From an uncultured Blautia sp. (GTDB lineage Bacteria > Bacillota > Clostridia > Lachnospirales > Lachnospiraceae): a stretch of DNA of 10,231 bases. A program made the position numbers and the translations under genes. The DNA is taken from NCBI GenBank assembly GCA_945872375.1, contig CAMBYR010000057.1, positions 1 through 10,231 on the forward strand, given 5' to 3'. Under the pieces are notes generated by a model that saw only the letters and a program-made list of their open reading frames with translations, had not been told where the DNA came from and did not search any database. Below are positions 1 through 7,421 of the stretch, piece by piece (within the stretch, counting starts at the first letter, position 1; every line of letters starts with the position of its first letter).

Positions 1-367
1 AATAACCCACACCGCAGAAAGAGGGGATCAATGATGGATGGATGTTAATGATCCTGTTTGGAAATGCCTCCACGATCATTGGCGGAATTGCCACCAGATA
101 ACCGGCAAGCACCACCAGATCCACCCTGGCATCCTGAAGCTTTTTTAAAAGCGCCCGGTGAAAATCCTCTCTGTTCTCAAAGATTTTCGGCGAAATACAC
201 TCCGCTTCGATTCCATGGTTTCGTGCGCGTTCCAGCGCATAGGCACCGGGATTGTTGCTGATCACAAGGCCTACGCAGGCATTCGTGATCTTTCTGCAGT
301 CAACGGCATCCAGGATCGCCTGAAGGTTCGTTCCGCCTCCGGATACCAGTACACCCAGCTTCAGCAT
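1..367 (-). CDS. purN: Phosphoribosylglycinamide formyltransferase (GAR transformylase), 5' part only
   Basis: Transfers a formyl group from 10-formyltetrahydrofolate to glycinamide ribonucleotide, the third step of IMP synthesis, in the cytosol. The first 122 residues are present and the gene runs off the left edge; the family is usually about 200 residues. Visible are the N-terminal nucleotide-binding loop SGGGTNLQAI (residues 9-18), VISNNPGAYALERA (35-48), and the catalytic NIHPSLIPSF (108-117), where N108 and H110 match the catalytic Asn and His of the family. The start ATG lies inside the end of purM: the two share the 7 bases ATGCTGA, so translation is probably coupled. A GGGAG ribosome binding site lies within the last purM codons. 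No frameshift is seen up to the edge. Confidence 0.95.
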   Translation of the reverse strand, partial: MLKLGVLVSGGGTNLQAILDAVDCRKITNACVGLVISNNPGAYALERARNHGIEAECISPKIFENREDFHRALLKKLQDARVDLVVLAGYLVAIPPMIVEAFPNRIINIHPSLIPSFCGVGY

Positions 368-1386
368 AAGGTCACTCCCTTTTCTCCTTCTTCAATACGG
401 CCCACTACATAGGGAGTATCCCCTGCTGCACGGACTGCTTCCATTGTCTTGTCCACATCCGCCGGATCCACTGCAAGAACCATTCCAAGACCCATGTTAA
501 ATGTATTATACATCATTTTTTCTTCAATATCTCCGGTCTTTGCCAGAAGCTTAAAGATCGGAAGTACAGGATAACTGTCTTTTTCAATGACCGCATGGGT
601 GCCTTCCTTCAGCATACGCGGTACGTTTTCATAAAATCCGCCGCCGGTAATATGGCTGCATGCGTGGATGCGGACACCTGCATTTTTGATGCTCTTTAAA
701 GCCTTTACATAAATTCTGGTAGGTGCCAGAAGCGCTTCTCCCAGAGTCGTGCCAAGCTCCTCATAATATGTATCCAGAGATTCTCTGGTCATTTCAAACA
801 CTTTGCGCACCAGGGAAAAACCATTGCTGTGCACACCGGTGGATGCCATGCCGATCAGGACATCGCCGGCTTTTAAGTCTTCTCCTGTGATCATATCCTT
901 TTTATCGCTGACACCCACTGCAAAACCGGCAAGATCGTATTCATCCTCCGGCATCAGGCCGGGATGCTCTGCGGTCTCTCCGCCGATCAGTGCAGCATCA
1001 GACTGTACACAGCCTTCCGCCACGCCGCCTACGATTGCTGCAATCTTTTCCGGATAATTTTTTCCGCATGCAATATAGTCCAGGAAAAATAACGGTTCTC
1101 CTCCCGCACATGCAATATCATTCACGCACATGGCAACCGCATCAATGCCGATGGTGTCATGCTTATCCATGATCATTGCCAGTTTCACCTTTGTTCCGCA
1201 GCCATCCGTTCCGGATAATAAAACAGGCTCTTCCATCTCTTTGATCTTTGCCAGAGAAAATGCTCCGGAAAATCCGCCAAGGCCTCCCATTACCTCTTCA
1301 CGCATGGTTCTTTTTACATGCTCCTTCATCAGCTCCACTGATTTATATCCAGCTTCAATATCTACTCCAGCGCTCTTGTAATCCAT
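361..1386 (-). CDS. purM: Phosphoribosylformylglycinamidine cyclo-ligase (AIR synthetase)
   Basis: Closes the imidazole ring in an ATP-dependent step, converting FGAM to 5-aminoimidazole ribonucleotide, which PurE then carboxylates. The open frame begins at 1398, but that ATG overlaps the sequence GGAGG that sits 5 bases before the next ATG, so I place the start at 1386, giving 341 residues, the normal family length. From that start the protein opens MDYKSAGVDIEAGYK, the family's usual beginning. Other marks are GTDGCGTKVKLA (about 59-70), DAVAMCVNDIACAGGEPLFF (about 82-101), GGETAEHPG (about 135-143) and STGVHSNGFSLVRK (about 182-195). It lies 23 bases after purE and overlaps purN by 7 bases, so the three form one transcript. 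Appears intact. Confidence 0.97.
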   Translation of the reverse strand: MDYKSAGVDIEAGYKSVELMKEHVKRTMREEVMGGLGGFSGAFSLAKIKEMEEPVLLSGTDGCGTKVKLAMIMDKHDTIGIDAVAMCVNDIACAGGEPLFFLDYIACGKNYPEKIAAIVGGVAEGCVQSDAALIGGETAEHPGLMPEDEYDLAGFAVGVSDKKDMITGEDLKAGDVLIGMASTGVHSNGFSLVRKVFEMTRESLDTYYEELGTTLGEALLAPTRIYVKALKSIKNAGVRIHACSHITGGGFYENVPRMLKEGTHAVIEKDSYPVLPIFKLLAKTGDIEEKMMYNTFNMGLGMVLAVDPADVDKTMEAVRAAGDTPYVVGRIEEGEKGVTLC

Positions 1387-1409
1387 ATTGTCCTCCATTT
1401 ATCTCTGAA

Positions 1410-1910
1410 TCAGTAATTTTTATAACCTGTCTCCTGAAGTCTTGCATCCTTTGCCTCAACCTGAGCTTTCAGTTCTGCGCTGTATTCTTTCAGCCGGGCA
1501 AGAAGCTCCGGATCAGAAGTTGCCAGAATTTTTGCTGCCAGAAGCCCTGCATTTGCTCCGCCGTTGATCGCCACGGTTGCCACCGGAATACCGGACGGCA
1601 TCTGTACGATAGAATACAGGGAATCCCTTCCTCCCAGAGAGGTGGTATGCATGGGAATTCCGATGACCGGCATCGGGAAAATGGCTGCGCACATACCAGG
1701 AAGATGAGCTGCCATTCCTGCTCCTGCAATGATCACCTTGAAACCTTTTTCTTCTGCTGTTTTCGCATACTCAAAAAATACATCCGGTTCTCTGTGTGCG
1801 GAGATTATTCTCATTTCGAAGTCAATTCCAAGCATCTCCAGGATATCTGCTGCCTTTTTCATAACCGGCATATCAGAATCACTGCCCATTACAATTCCAA
1901 CTTTTGCCAT
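1410..1910 (-). CDS. purE: N5-carboxyaminoimidazole ribonucleotide mutase (PurE class I)
   Basis: Rearranges N5-CAIR to CAIR in de novo purine synthesis; class I enzymes work with PurK, which is not in this window. The 166 residues match the family length. The motifs are GSDSD (9-13), SAHREP (37-42) with the catalytic His at 39, GAGMAAHLPG (63-72), IGIPMHTTSLGGRDSLYS (83-100), and the C-terminal INGGANAGLLAAKIL (115-129). Together these point to class I rather than the AIR-utilising class II. AAAGGAG lies about 7 bases before the ATG. It is the first gene of the pur cluster, under the near-consensus promoter at 1988-2016. The cytosolic enzyme is expected to form an octamer, known for the family. 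Appears intact. Confidence 0.97.
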   Translation of the reverse strand: MAKVGIVMGSDSDMPVMKKAADILEMLGIDFEMRIISAHREPDVFFEYAKTAEEKGFKVIIAGAGMAAHLPGMCAAIFPMPVIGIPMHTTSLGGRDSLYSIVQMPSGIPVATVAINGGANAGLLAAKILATSDPELLARLKEYSAELKAQVEAKDARLQETGYKNY

Positions 1911-1987
1911 TTGCTTTCTCCTTTATTCTCAATTGTCATCACATCATGCAAAGCATTTTACGGCCCGAAAGCCGCTTAATCGTAATC

Positions 1988-2016
1988 ATTCTACTAAGAT
2001 TCCCTTTTTCTGTCAA
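1988..2016 (-). promoter_or_regulatory. Sigma-A promoter of the purE-purM-purN transcript
   Basis: On the minus strand, TTGACA (2011-2016) and TAGAAT (1988-1993) are separated by exactly 17 bases. Initiation about 7 bases downstream would leave a leader of about 70 bases before purE. The leader has two tiny inverted repeats, CGGC/GCCG (1961-1974) and ATGC-AAA-GCAT (1946-1956), but no room for a purine riboswitch plus terminator. A run of seven T on the minus strand (about 2034-2040) lies between this promoter and the end of the upstream peptidase gene, with only a weak A/T stem before it, so I do not call a terminator there. Confidence 0.8.
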
Positions 2017-2065
2017 CCGGATTGCGGCAACAAAAAAATTAGTCCGTCAAACACTTTTTGTAAAA

Positions 2066-4108
2066 TCAGAGCTCATCCAGAGGAAGATTCAGCTCTTCTG
2101 TCCCCGGAAGAACAAATCTGCCGTCTCTTATGATTTCTGCCTTTTCCCCGTTTTCCAGGCAGACAGAAATGCTGCCCAGTTCTTCGTAAGGAATGGTGAT
2201 ATCCGTGTGACATCCGAAATATGCCCTGCTGATATCTTCCTTTCGAAGCAGTGATACCTCATTGTCCCTGGCGATGATCTCCCTTCCGTCCGGATTGTAA
2301 ACAGCCGTATCTTCTGACCAGCTGTAGCAGGTATCACCCACTGCAAAATGCGGTCCCATCTTTTCCGCTATGAGAATCGGCAGTTTTTCGGCAATCTCAT
2401 ATTTTCTGGCTGCCACGTAGGCAGTGGTATTGGTGCCGATGGCGAATTCGCCCAGAGGCAGATCCTTATGGTGATAAAGAATATTGTCCTCGATATAGGC
2501 CCTGTTATCCGCTTTCTTTTCAAAATTCCTGCAGTCATAATCGGTGACGCGTCCATCGGTAAATGTGATCTTCAGATCCCGGAACTGCAGCCCGTTCAGA
2601 TAAACCTTTGTCACATGAAGAACGCCATTGGTTCCCGTCAGTACCGGAGAGGTAAAGACTTCTCCCACCGGAATATTCACATCCGCCACACAGTTTTCAA
2701 AGTTCGTCTGTGTGTTTCTGTCCTCAAGGGTATGAAGCTGAACCGTAAGCTTTGTTTCATTTCCGTTTTTGCCAAGAATCTCCACCCGTGTGCCCCTGTC
2801 AAGAGCTTCAATGATCGTCTGCTGAATTCTTTCATATAAAGAATAATCCAGCGTGTTGATCTTGACGATCTCCCGAAAGATCTCCGGATAATTCGGTCCG
2901 ATTTCCGGAAGCGGATAGGCAATAATGGTAAAGCTTCTCTCATCTCCCCGGATATACCGGTTGACGATCTGTCCGGATTCATTGCTCATTTCTACCTGCA
3001 GCTTCTGCTGAAGATCTGACAGGCTCCATGCAGACTCCCTGTTTTCCGGAGCAAAGGGGGCTTCGCCAAAGGTATCGATGCAGGCCGGCCCTCCATGGAC
3101 ACCCGCCAGCTCCCGGTACTTTTCATAGCCGTTCTGCATGGCACGAAGCTTTTTCCGCACAAACTCCCCGTCCAGATAAAGGGCACAATCCTGACGATGA
3201 TCGTAATCATACTGCGGATTCGCCGGTACTCCCGTATATCCCACACGAATATGGCCCCGTTTGTTGACGCTGTGAACAGCATGGCGGTAGATGACCGGTT
3301 TGAGCCCCATGTCTGCAAACTGCTCTATCGCAGAACGCACCATCCGTTCAAACCCGATGGGATAACGAATATTCACGGTTTTCTTGATCGAAAGGTCTTT
3401 TCTTCCATTGATAAAACCGATCCGGTATCCTTCCGTATAGGTGGATGCCATGGCGTCAATCTGATCCTTTGGAAGACTATTGAGAAATTCCGCTGTTTTT
3501 CTTTCATTTTCGGAAATATATTCTCCATAATAATAGAGGTATTTCATATCCGAAAGATCCGATTCCATGATGATATTACGGGCAAAATCAAGTTCCGGAT
3601 CCACTCCTTCCCGGATCCTCTGTTCCACCATATCCTGGCAGTAATCATTCACATAAGACCGCAGGATCTCCCGGACTGTTTTTACGGAAGGTATTTCTTC
3701 ATCGCAAAATGCAGCATAAACCTCCAGAAACAGCTCCAGTTCAACTGTCACATCCCACCATCTTTTTTCAAATGCACAGGGAATGATTCCCCGAAGCTCT
3801 CCGTAAAGAAACGTAAATACCTGTCCGTATTCTCCCAGCATTTTTTCTGCATATGCCGGATTTCCATAAGAAGTCCCGTAATTTTCCGGAAGAATATCTT
3901 CGTACAGTGCATGATTCTGCCGCGCCAGTTCCTCTTCGGACATCTGCCGGCAATCCTGTTCCATGATTTCTGTTGTTTTCTGTAAAAACTGTGCCATTTT
4001 CCCGAAAAAATCAAGAAATGGCTCCTCCGTTTCTTTCTCACCGGCAATCCCCCTCACACGTTCTGCCGCGAGAGAATACCGTTCCATAATCCATTCGTCC
4101 AATGCCAT
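2066..4108 (-). CDS. M29-type metalloaminopeptidase with a long N-terminal extension
   Basis: Likely removes N-terminal residues from peptides in the cytosol with a two-metal centre (M29, AmpS/AmpT/PepS group). Numbered from the open-frame start at 4126, the likely metal ligands and active-site residues are E489 in GEVFTSP, E560 in LGEFAIGTNT, H593 in MGPHFAVGD with Y601 nearby, and H640 and D642 in GCHTDITIP. These fall in the family order. Usual members are about 410 residues; here residues 1 to about 235 are an additional, mostly helical acidic region I cannot assign, before the normal M29 amino domain (about 250-360). The start is unsure. The frame opens with TTG at 4126, has ATG at 4120 without a good ribosome site, and ATG at 4108 with AAGGAG only 3 bases before it. 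I use 4108 (680 residues). It lies 51 bases after the HD-domain gene and is the last gene before the pur promoter. Confidence 0.85.
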   Translation of the reverse strand: MALDEWIMERYSLAAERVRGIAGEKETEEPFLDFFGKMAQFLQKTTEIMEQDCRQMSEEELARQNHALYEDILPENYGTSYGNPAYAEKMLGEYGQVFTFLYGELRGIIPCAFEKRWWDVTVELELFLEVYAAFCDEEIPSVKTVREILRSYVNDYCQDMVEQRIREGVDPELDFARNIIMESDLSDMKYLYYYGEYISENERKTAEFLNSLPKDQIDAMASTYTEGYRIGFINGRKDLSIKKTVNIRYPIGFERMVRSAIEQFADMGLKPVIYRHAVHSVNKRGHIRVGYTGVPANPQYDYDHRQDCALYLDGEFVRKKLRAMQNGYEKYRELAGVHGGPACIDTFGEAPFAPENRESAWSLSDLQQKLQVEMSNESGQIVNRYIRGDERSFTIIAYPLPEIGPNYPEIFREIVKINTLDYSLYERIQQTIIEALDRGTRVEILGKNGNETKLTVQLHTLEDRNTQTNFENCVADVNIPVGEVFTSPVLTGTNGVLHVTKVYLNGLQFRDLKITFTDGRVTDYDCRNFEKKADNRAYIEDNILYHHKDLPLGEFAIGTNTTAYVAARKYEIAEKLPILIAEKMGPHFAVGDTCYSWSEDTAVYNPDGREIIARDNEVSLLRKEDISRAYFGCHTDITIPYEELGSISVCLENGEKAEIIRDGRFVLPGTEELNLPLDEL

Positions 4109-4159
4109 TATCTCCTTCATCAGCAAAATCCCGTTTCCCAGGAGGATCAGAATTCTGCA

Positions 4160-4762
4160 TTACTCCTTCAAATCATCCACGATATGTCCCAGCTCCACAT
4201 GTTTTTCAATGCGGCTGCTCATCTCTTTCCAGATTTCCCCGGAAATCTCCGGAATATACCGGTTTCTGCGGTAAATCTGACTTTTCTTTACCTGATGCTC
4301 CGTCCAGCTTTTTCCATCAGAAGCGTCATTCAGAAGCAAAGGCTGGAAATTGTCCAGAAGATGCGCATACCGTGCATCCGGTGACCGGTATTCCTCGAAT
4401 TCTTCCCAGAGGGCCCTGAATTGTGCTCCCTGATCTTCCGGAAGGATTCCGAAAATCCTGTCGGCTGCTTTCCGTTCCCGTTCTGCCTGAGTGGATAACC
4501 CCGCCGCATCATAGGCATAGGTATCGCCTGCATCGATCTCCACCAGATCATGAATCAGAACCATGGGAATCACACGGGAAAGATCCATTCCTTCCTCCGC
4601 ATATTCCTGCAGCAGAATCGCAGACAGGGCCAGATGCCAGGAATGCTCCGCATCATTTTCCTTTCGCGTTCCGTCAGATAAATAGGTCTGTCGGAAGATC
4701 TGCTTCACTTTATCCACTTCCACAATGAAATCCAGCTGTTTTTTCATACGTTCTATATCCAT
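4160..4762 (-). CDS. HD-domain hydrolase, YfbR/HDDC2-like 5'-nucleotidase
   Basis: Predicted cytosolic metal-dependent phosphohydrolase that dephosphorylates (deoxy)nucleoside 5'-monophosphates. The 200 residues fit the HDDC2/YfbR group. Metal ligands appear to be H40 (in KENDAEHSWH), H71-D72 (in LIHDLVEIDAGD) and D137 (in HLLDNFQPLL). E75 and D80 stand at the spacing of the catalytic Glu and Asp of E. coli YfbR. The link to nucleotide salvage fits its place between pyr and pur genes, but substrate specificity is inference. GGGAG lies about 8 bases before the ATG. The stop of the preceding membrane-protein gene is only 3 bases upstream, so the two are surely co-transcribed. All predicted active-site residues are present. 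Confidence 0.85.
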   Translation of the reverse strand: MDIERMKKQLDFIVEVDKVKQIFRQTYLSDGTRKENDAEHSWHLALSAILLQEYAEEGMDLSRVIPMVLIHDLVEIDAGDTYAYDAAGLSTQAERERKAADRIFGILPEDQGAQFRALWEEFEEYRSPDARYAHLLDNFQPLLLNDASDGKSWTEHQVKKSQIYRRNRYIPEISGEIWKEMSSRIEKHVELGHIVDDLKE

Positions 4763-4765
4763 AGT

Positions 4766-5080
4766 TCACACTCCCATTAAAAAAAAGCCCAGCCAGCCTA
4801 CCATAACCACTCCGTTTGCAATAGAGCCCAGAATGCTGGTGCGATGGGCACGGTTTTCTTCCGAAAAACTGGACAGTCCCATGATAAATCCATATATGGA
4901 CAAAAGCATGGCAAACAGGCAGACCCCTCCAACGATAAACCCATACGTTTCATCCAGACAGAACGAAATCAGAACTGCCGTTCCAAACAACAGAAGGGAG
5001 ACTACCGCCAGAAAAGACGATAATTTCCCTTTTGCTGCTTCTTTCTTTTTTGTAAATGCATATCTATATCTTTTTGCCAT
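4766..5080 (-). CDS. Small three-helix membrane protein (DUF6142-like)
   Basis: A 104-residue protein with a basic N-terminus (MAKRYRYAFTKKK) and three hydrophobic segments at about 22-41, 47-70 and 83-103, so an integral membrane protein. Its layout, with a basic N-terminal tract ending in a FT-K-K motif and the third helix after a short polar loop SFSEENRAHRT, resembles the small DUF6142 family found in Lachnospiraceae. That resemblance is from memory and not tested. No catalytic motif is visible and no function is known. GAGGAG lies about 8 bases before the ATG. The gene overlaps the end of the VanZ-like gene by 17 bases, suggesting translational coupling, and is followed after 3 bases by the HD-domain gene. 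Confidence 0.75.
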   Translation of the reverse strand: MAKRYRYAFTKKKEAAKGKLSSFLAVVSLLLFGTAVLISFCLDETYGFIVGGVCLFAMLLSIYGFIMGLSSFSEENRAHRTSILGSIANGVVMVGWLGFFLMGV

Positions 5081-5531
5081 AATATTTTCTCCTCAGGCAG
5101 TTACAGATGGCAAAGCAGAGATATCCCAGTGCAGCACCAAGTGTATTCAGAATGAGATCGTCCACATCAAAGCAGCCCACTCTGGAAGCAAGCTGAATGG
5201 TTTCCACACAAAGACTCAGTGCGAAACCTGACAGGATAATCAGGAATCCGTTTCGCATCTTTTCCGCAATCACCGGAAGGATCAGACCAAAAGGCAGAAA
5301 TCCCAGAACGTTTCCCAAAATGTTAGCTGCAGCGGCATCCATCCCCAACTGTTCCCTGTATATCCAGAACCGTCTGATTTCCATAAAAGGAACCAGGTTA
5401 TACTGATAACGGTCTCCAACTCCCCGTCCATATTCCTCTGAAAAAAACAGAAAATATATAAGAAGAAGGACATAAAGAATAAACAGGAGGATTCCCGCCC
5501 GCCTGATCATTGATTTTGTTTCTTTCTTCAC
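5064..5531 (-). CDS. VanZ-family membrane protein
   Basis: A 155-residue integral membrane protein with four predicted helices (about 12-30, 72-90, 95-115, 126-146). The VanZ-like signature is complete: YNLVPFMEI (44-52), NILGNVLGFLPFG (70-82), ETIQL (110-114) and GCFDVDDLILNTLGAALGY (119-137). VanZ itself gives low-level teicoplanin resistance by an unclear route, but most small chromosomal relatives have no proven role, so resistance should not be inferred. The start is GTG; GGGGAG lies 4 bases before it, while the next in-frame ATG (codon 8) has no ribosome site. It ends inside the next gene (17-base overlap). Upstream lie an inverted repeat and the 50-residue membrane peptide. Confidence 0.9.
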   Translation of the reverse strand: MKKETKSMIRRAGILLFILYVLLLIYFLFFSEEYGRGVGDRYQYNLVPFMEIRRFWIYREQLGMDAAAANILGNVLGFLPFGLILPVIAEKMRNGFLIILSGFALSLCVETIQLASRVGCFDVDDLILNTLGAALGYLCFAICNCLRRKYYGKKI

Positions 5532-5563
5532 TTCTCTCCCCTATCCGAACAACAGCATATACA

Positions 5564-5598
5564 CCGGAAAGCCGCAGAGCCTGTCTGCGGTTTTCCGG
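5564..5598 (-). repeat. 15-bp inverted repeat between the membrane peptide and VanZ-like genes
   Basis: Arms 5564-5578 and 5584-5598 with a 5-base loop pair along 15 bases with one imperfect position (G·U if read on the plus strand, A·C on the minus strand). On the transcribed minus strand the stem is not followed by a T run (TGTATATGC follows), so it is a poor rho-independent terminator. A second short palindrome, CAGG-TTTT-CCTG, lies beside it (5599-5610). It may be an internal stem that stabilises or partly terminates the pyr transcript. Confidence 0.6.
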
Positions 5599-5613
5599 CA
5601 GGTTTTCCTGATC

Positions 5614-5766
5614 TTACAGCAGAATATCTGATCTTCTCCTGAGCAGGCCCGCACCGCTGACGATCATCATTGCGCCGGCAGCAATCCCGATTACCAGGAC
5701 CACAATTCCGACTGCCAGACTGCATGCTCCGGAAAGCGTCATTGTTTTATATATTTTTTCATTCAT
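5614..5766 (-). CDS. Small hydrophobic membrane peptide, 50 residues
   Basis: A 50-codon gene that opens MNEKIYKTMT and ends in SDILL. Residues 11-42 are almost wholly hydrophobic and small (Ala, Gly, Val, Ile, Leu) with no charge, enough for one long or two short membrane helices. They are followed by the basic cluster LLRRRSDILL, which would favour a cytosolic C-terminus. GGAGG sits 8 bases before the ATG, and the gene starts only 24 bases after pyrE stops, both good signs that it is real. Codon choice looks like that of its neighbours. I do not recognise a named family. A different open frame on the same strand (5528-5725) overlaps it but has a Cys/Arg-rich product and no proper ribosome site. 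Function unknown. Confidence 0.75.
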   Translation of the reverse strand: MNEKIYKTMTLSGACSLAVGIVVLVIGIAAGAMMIVSGAGLLRRRSDILL

Positions 5767-5790
5767 GGTCAAGCCCTCCATTACCGGATA

Positions 5791-6465
5791 TTATTCTGCT
5801 CCGTACTGCTCATAATATGCATCAATGGCCGCTTTTAACGTATCATCGATGATGACTTTTCCTTTATATTCCTTATTGTATAAATGTTCCACAACCTCTG
5901 CCATGGTTACGATGGCCGTTGTCTGAAGTCCGTAGGTCTCCTCGATCTCCTTCAGTGCGCTCTTAGTTCCCTGTCCTCGTTCCATACGGTCTACAGAAAC
6001 CACCAGTCCCACAGGAGTCACATTTCCCTGCGCCTTGATGATCGGCAGAGTTTCCTGAATGGAAGTTCCTGCTGTGGTAACGTCCTCAATGATCACAATT
6101 TTATCTCCATCCTGGATCGGGCTTCCCAGAAGGATTCCCTTATCACCATGATCCTTTACCTCTTTTCGATTGGAACAGTAACGGATGTCCTTTCCATATT
6201 CCTCACTGATCGCCATGGTTGCTGCAACTGTGAGGGGGATTCCTTTGTAAGCCGGTCCAAAAAGGACATCAAAGTCCAGTCCGAATTTACTTTCGATGGC
6301 TTTTGCATAGTACTGGCCCAGTCTGCGAAGCTGTGCTCCGGTACGATAAAATCCGGTGTTTACAAAAAACGGTGTTTTACGGCCTGACTTTGTAACAAAA
6401 TCCCCGAACTTCAGTACATTACAATCGATCATAAATTCAATAAATTCCTGTTTATAAGCTTCCAT
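5791..6465 (-). CDS. pyrE: Orotate phosphoribosyltransferase
   Basis: Joins orotate to PRPP, giving orotidine 5'-monophosphate and pyrophosphate; PyrF then decarboxylates it to UMP. The 224-residue protein has the PRPP-binding motif VIIEDVTTAGTS (124-135), the flexible catalytic loop region SNRKEVKDHGDKG (98-110), and FGPAYKGIPL (69-78), all expected in the family. AGGAGG lies 9 bases before the ATG. It is the last pyr gene, 50 bases after pyrD, and the order pyrF-pyrK-pyrD-pyrE puts all late-pathway enzymes in one transcript. The preceding steps (PyrB, PyrC) are not in the window. Intact. Confidence 0.97.
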   Translation of the reverse strand: MEAYKQEFIEFMIDCNVLKFGDFVTKSGRKTPFFVNTGFYRTGAQLRRLGQYYAKAIESKFGLDFDVLFGPAYKGIPLTVAATMAISEEYGKDIRYCSNRKEVKDHGDKGILLGSPIQDGDKIVIIEDVTTAGTSIQETLPIIKAQGNVTPVGLVVSVDRMERGQGTKSALKEIEETYGLQTTAIVTMAEVVEHLYNKEYKGKVIIDDTLKAAIDAYYEQYGAE

Positions 6466-6515
6466 GTGATGAAACCTCCTGTATATTCATTATTCGCCGC
6501 CCTGAAAAAGCGGAA

Positions 6516-7421
6516 TTATTTCACGCAGCCAATGAGCTCATTGATATCCGAAACATGGCTGCGGTCCAGATACGCTTCAATTCCCCTGACGATCTCCTCT
6601 GTCGCACAGGGATTAAAGAAATTGGCTGTTCCCACAGATACTGCCGTTGCTCCTGCCATGATGAATTCCAGAGCGTCTTCTGCCGTGGCAATACCTCCCA
6701 TACCGATAATCGGAAGAGACACCGCATTTGCCACCTGATAAACCATCCTTACGGCAATGGGTTTTACCGCCGGGCCGGACATTCCGCCCGTCTTATTTGC
6801 CAGCGCAAACGTTCTGCGGTTAATATCTATTTTCATTCCGGTCAGCGTATTGATCAGGGATAATACATCGGCTCCGCCTGCTTCTGCCGCCTTTGCCATC
6901 TCTGTAATATCCGTCACATTGGGACTCAGCTTCATAATAATCGGCTGTGCCGCGTATTTTTTCACTTCCTTCGTGATGGCCTCCAGAGCTTTTGGATCCT
7001 GGCCGAAAGCAATTCCGCCCTCTTTTACATTGGGACAGGATACATTGATCTCCAGCAGATCAACCTTCTCTCCTGCCAGACGTTCTACCACGCTGCAGTA
7101 GTCCTCTGTGGATTTTCCACAGACATTCACAATAATCTTTGTATCATATTTCTGAAGGAACGGAAGATCTCTCTCACAGAACACATCAATGCCCGGATTC
7201 TGAAGTCCGATGGCATTGAGCATTCCTCCTGTGGTCTCCGTCACACGTGGGGTGGGATTGCCCGGCCAGGGAACATTGGCCACACCCTTTGTCACGACAG
7301 CGCCAAGCTTGTTCAGATCTACAAATTCTCCGTACTCCATTCCCGATCCGAAGGTTCCGGATGCGGTCATAACCGGATTTTTCAGTTCTACTCCGGCGAG
7401 TGTCACCTTTGTCTGGCTCAT
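6516..7421 (-). CDS. pyrD: Dihydroorotate dehydrogenase class 1B, catalytic subunit
   Basis: Oxidises dihydroorotate to orotate on FMN; in class 1B the electrons go to NAD+ through PyrK. The 301-residue length, the absence of an N-terminal membrane helix and the adjacent pyrK gene place it in class 1B. Seen are NPVMTASGTFGSG (15-27), NAIGLQNPG (69-77), the active-site NVSCPNVKEGG (126-136) with the catalytic Cys at 129 (class 1; class 2 has Ser), and FMN phosphate-binding IIGMGGIATAEDALEF (238-253). It overlaps the end of pyrK by 4 bases (ATGA), and GGAGGT lies 6 bases before its start, so the two subunits are probably made in coupled fashion. Intact. Confidence 0.97.
   Translation of the reverse strand: MSQTKVTLAGVELKNPVMTASGTFGSGMEYGEFVDLNKLGAVVTKGVANVPWPGNPTPRVTETTGGMLNAIGLQNPGIDVFCERDLPFLQKYDTKIIVNVCGKSTEDYCSVVERLAGEKVDLLEINVSCPNVKEGGIAFGQDPKALEAITKEVKKYAAQPIIMKLSPNVTDITEMAKAAEAGGADVLSLINTLTGMKIDINRRTFALANKTGGMSGPAVKPIAVRMVYQVANAVSLPIIGMGGIATAEDALEFIMAGATAVSVGTANFFNPCATEEIVRGIEAYLDRSHVSDINELIGCVK

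Noticed and set aside
1248..1979. A 243-codon plus-strand open frame opposite purE and purM
   Set aside because: Cys/His-rich product of low-quality composition without a ribosome site, covering two well-recognised genes on the other strand.
2017..2065. Rho-independent terminator after the aminopeptidase gene
   Set aside because: There is a run of seven T on the minus strand, but the stem before it is short, A/T-rich and imperfect.
3095..3985. A 296-codon plus-strand open frame opposite the aminopeptidase
   Set aside because: Its product has no recognisable motif, and the opposite strand codes for a protein with an intact metal site; a shadow of the coding strand.
5064..5531. Glycopeptide resistance suggested by the VanZ family
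   Set aside because: No vanHAX or other van genes are present, and small VanZ-like proteins are common in Clostridia without resistance.
5528..5725. A 65-codon Cys/Arg-rich frame on the minus strand between pyrE and the VanZ-like gene
   Set aside because: The alternative frame at 5614-5766 has GGAGG at a proper distance and a coherent membrane peptide; this one has only GGAG one base before its ATG and a composition typical of an out-of-frame translation.
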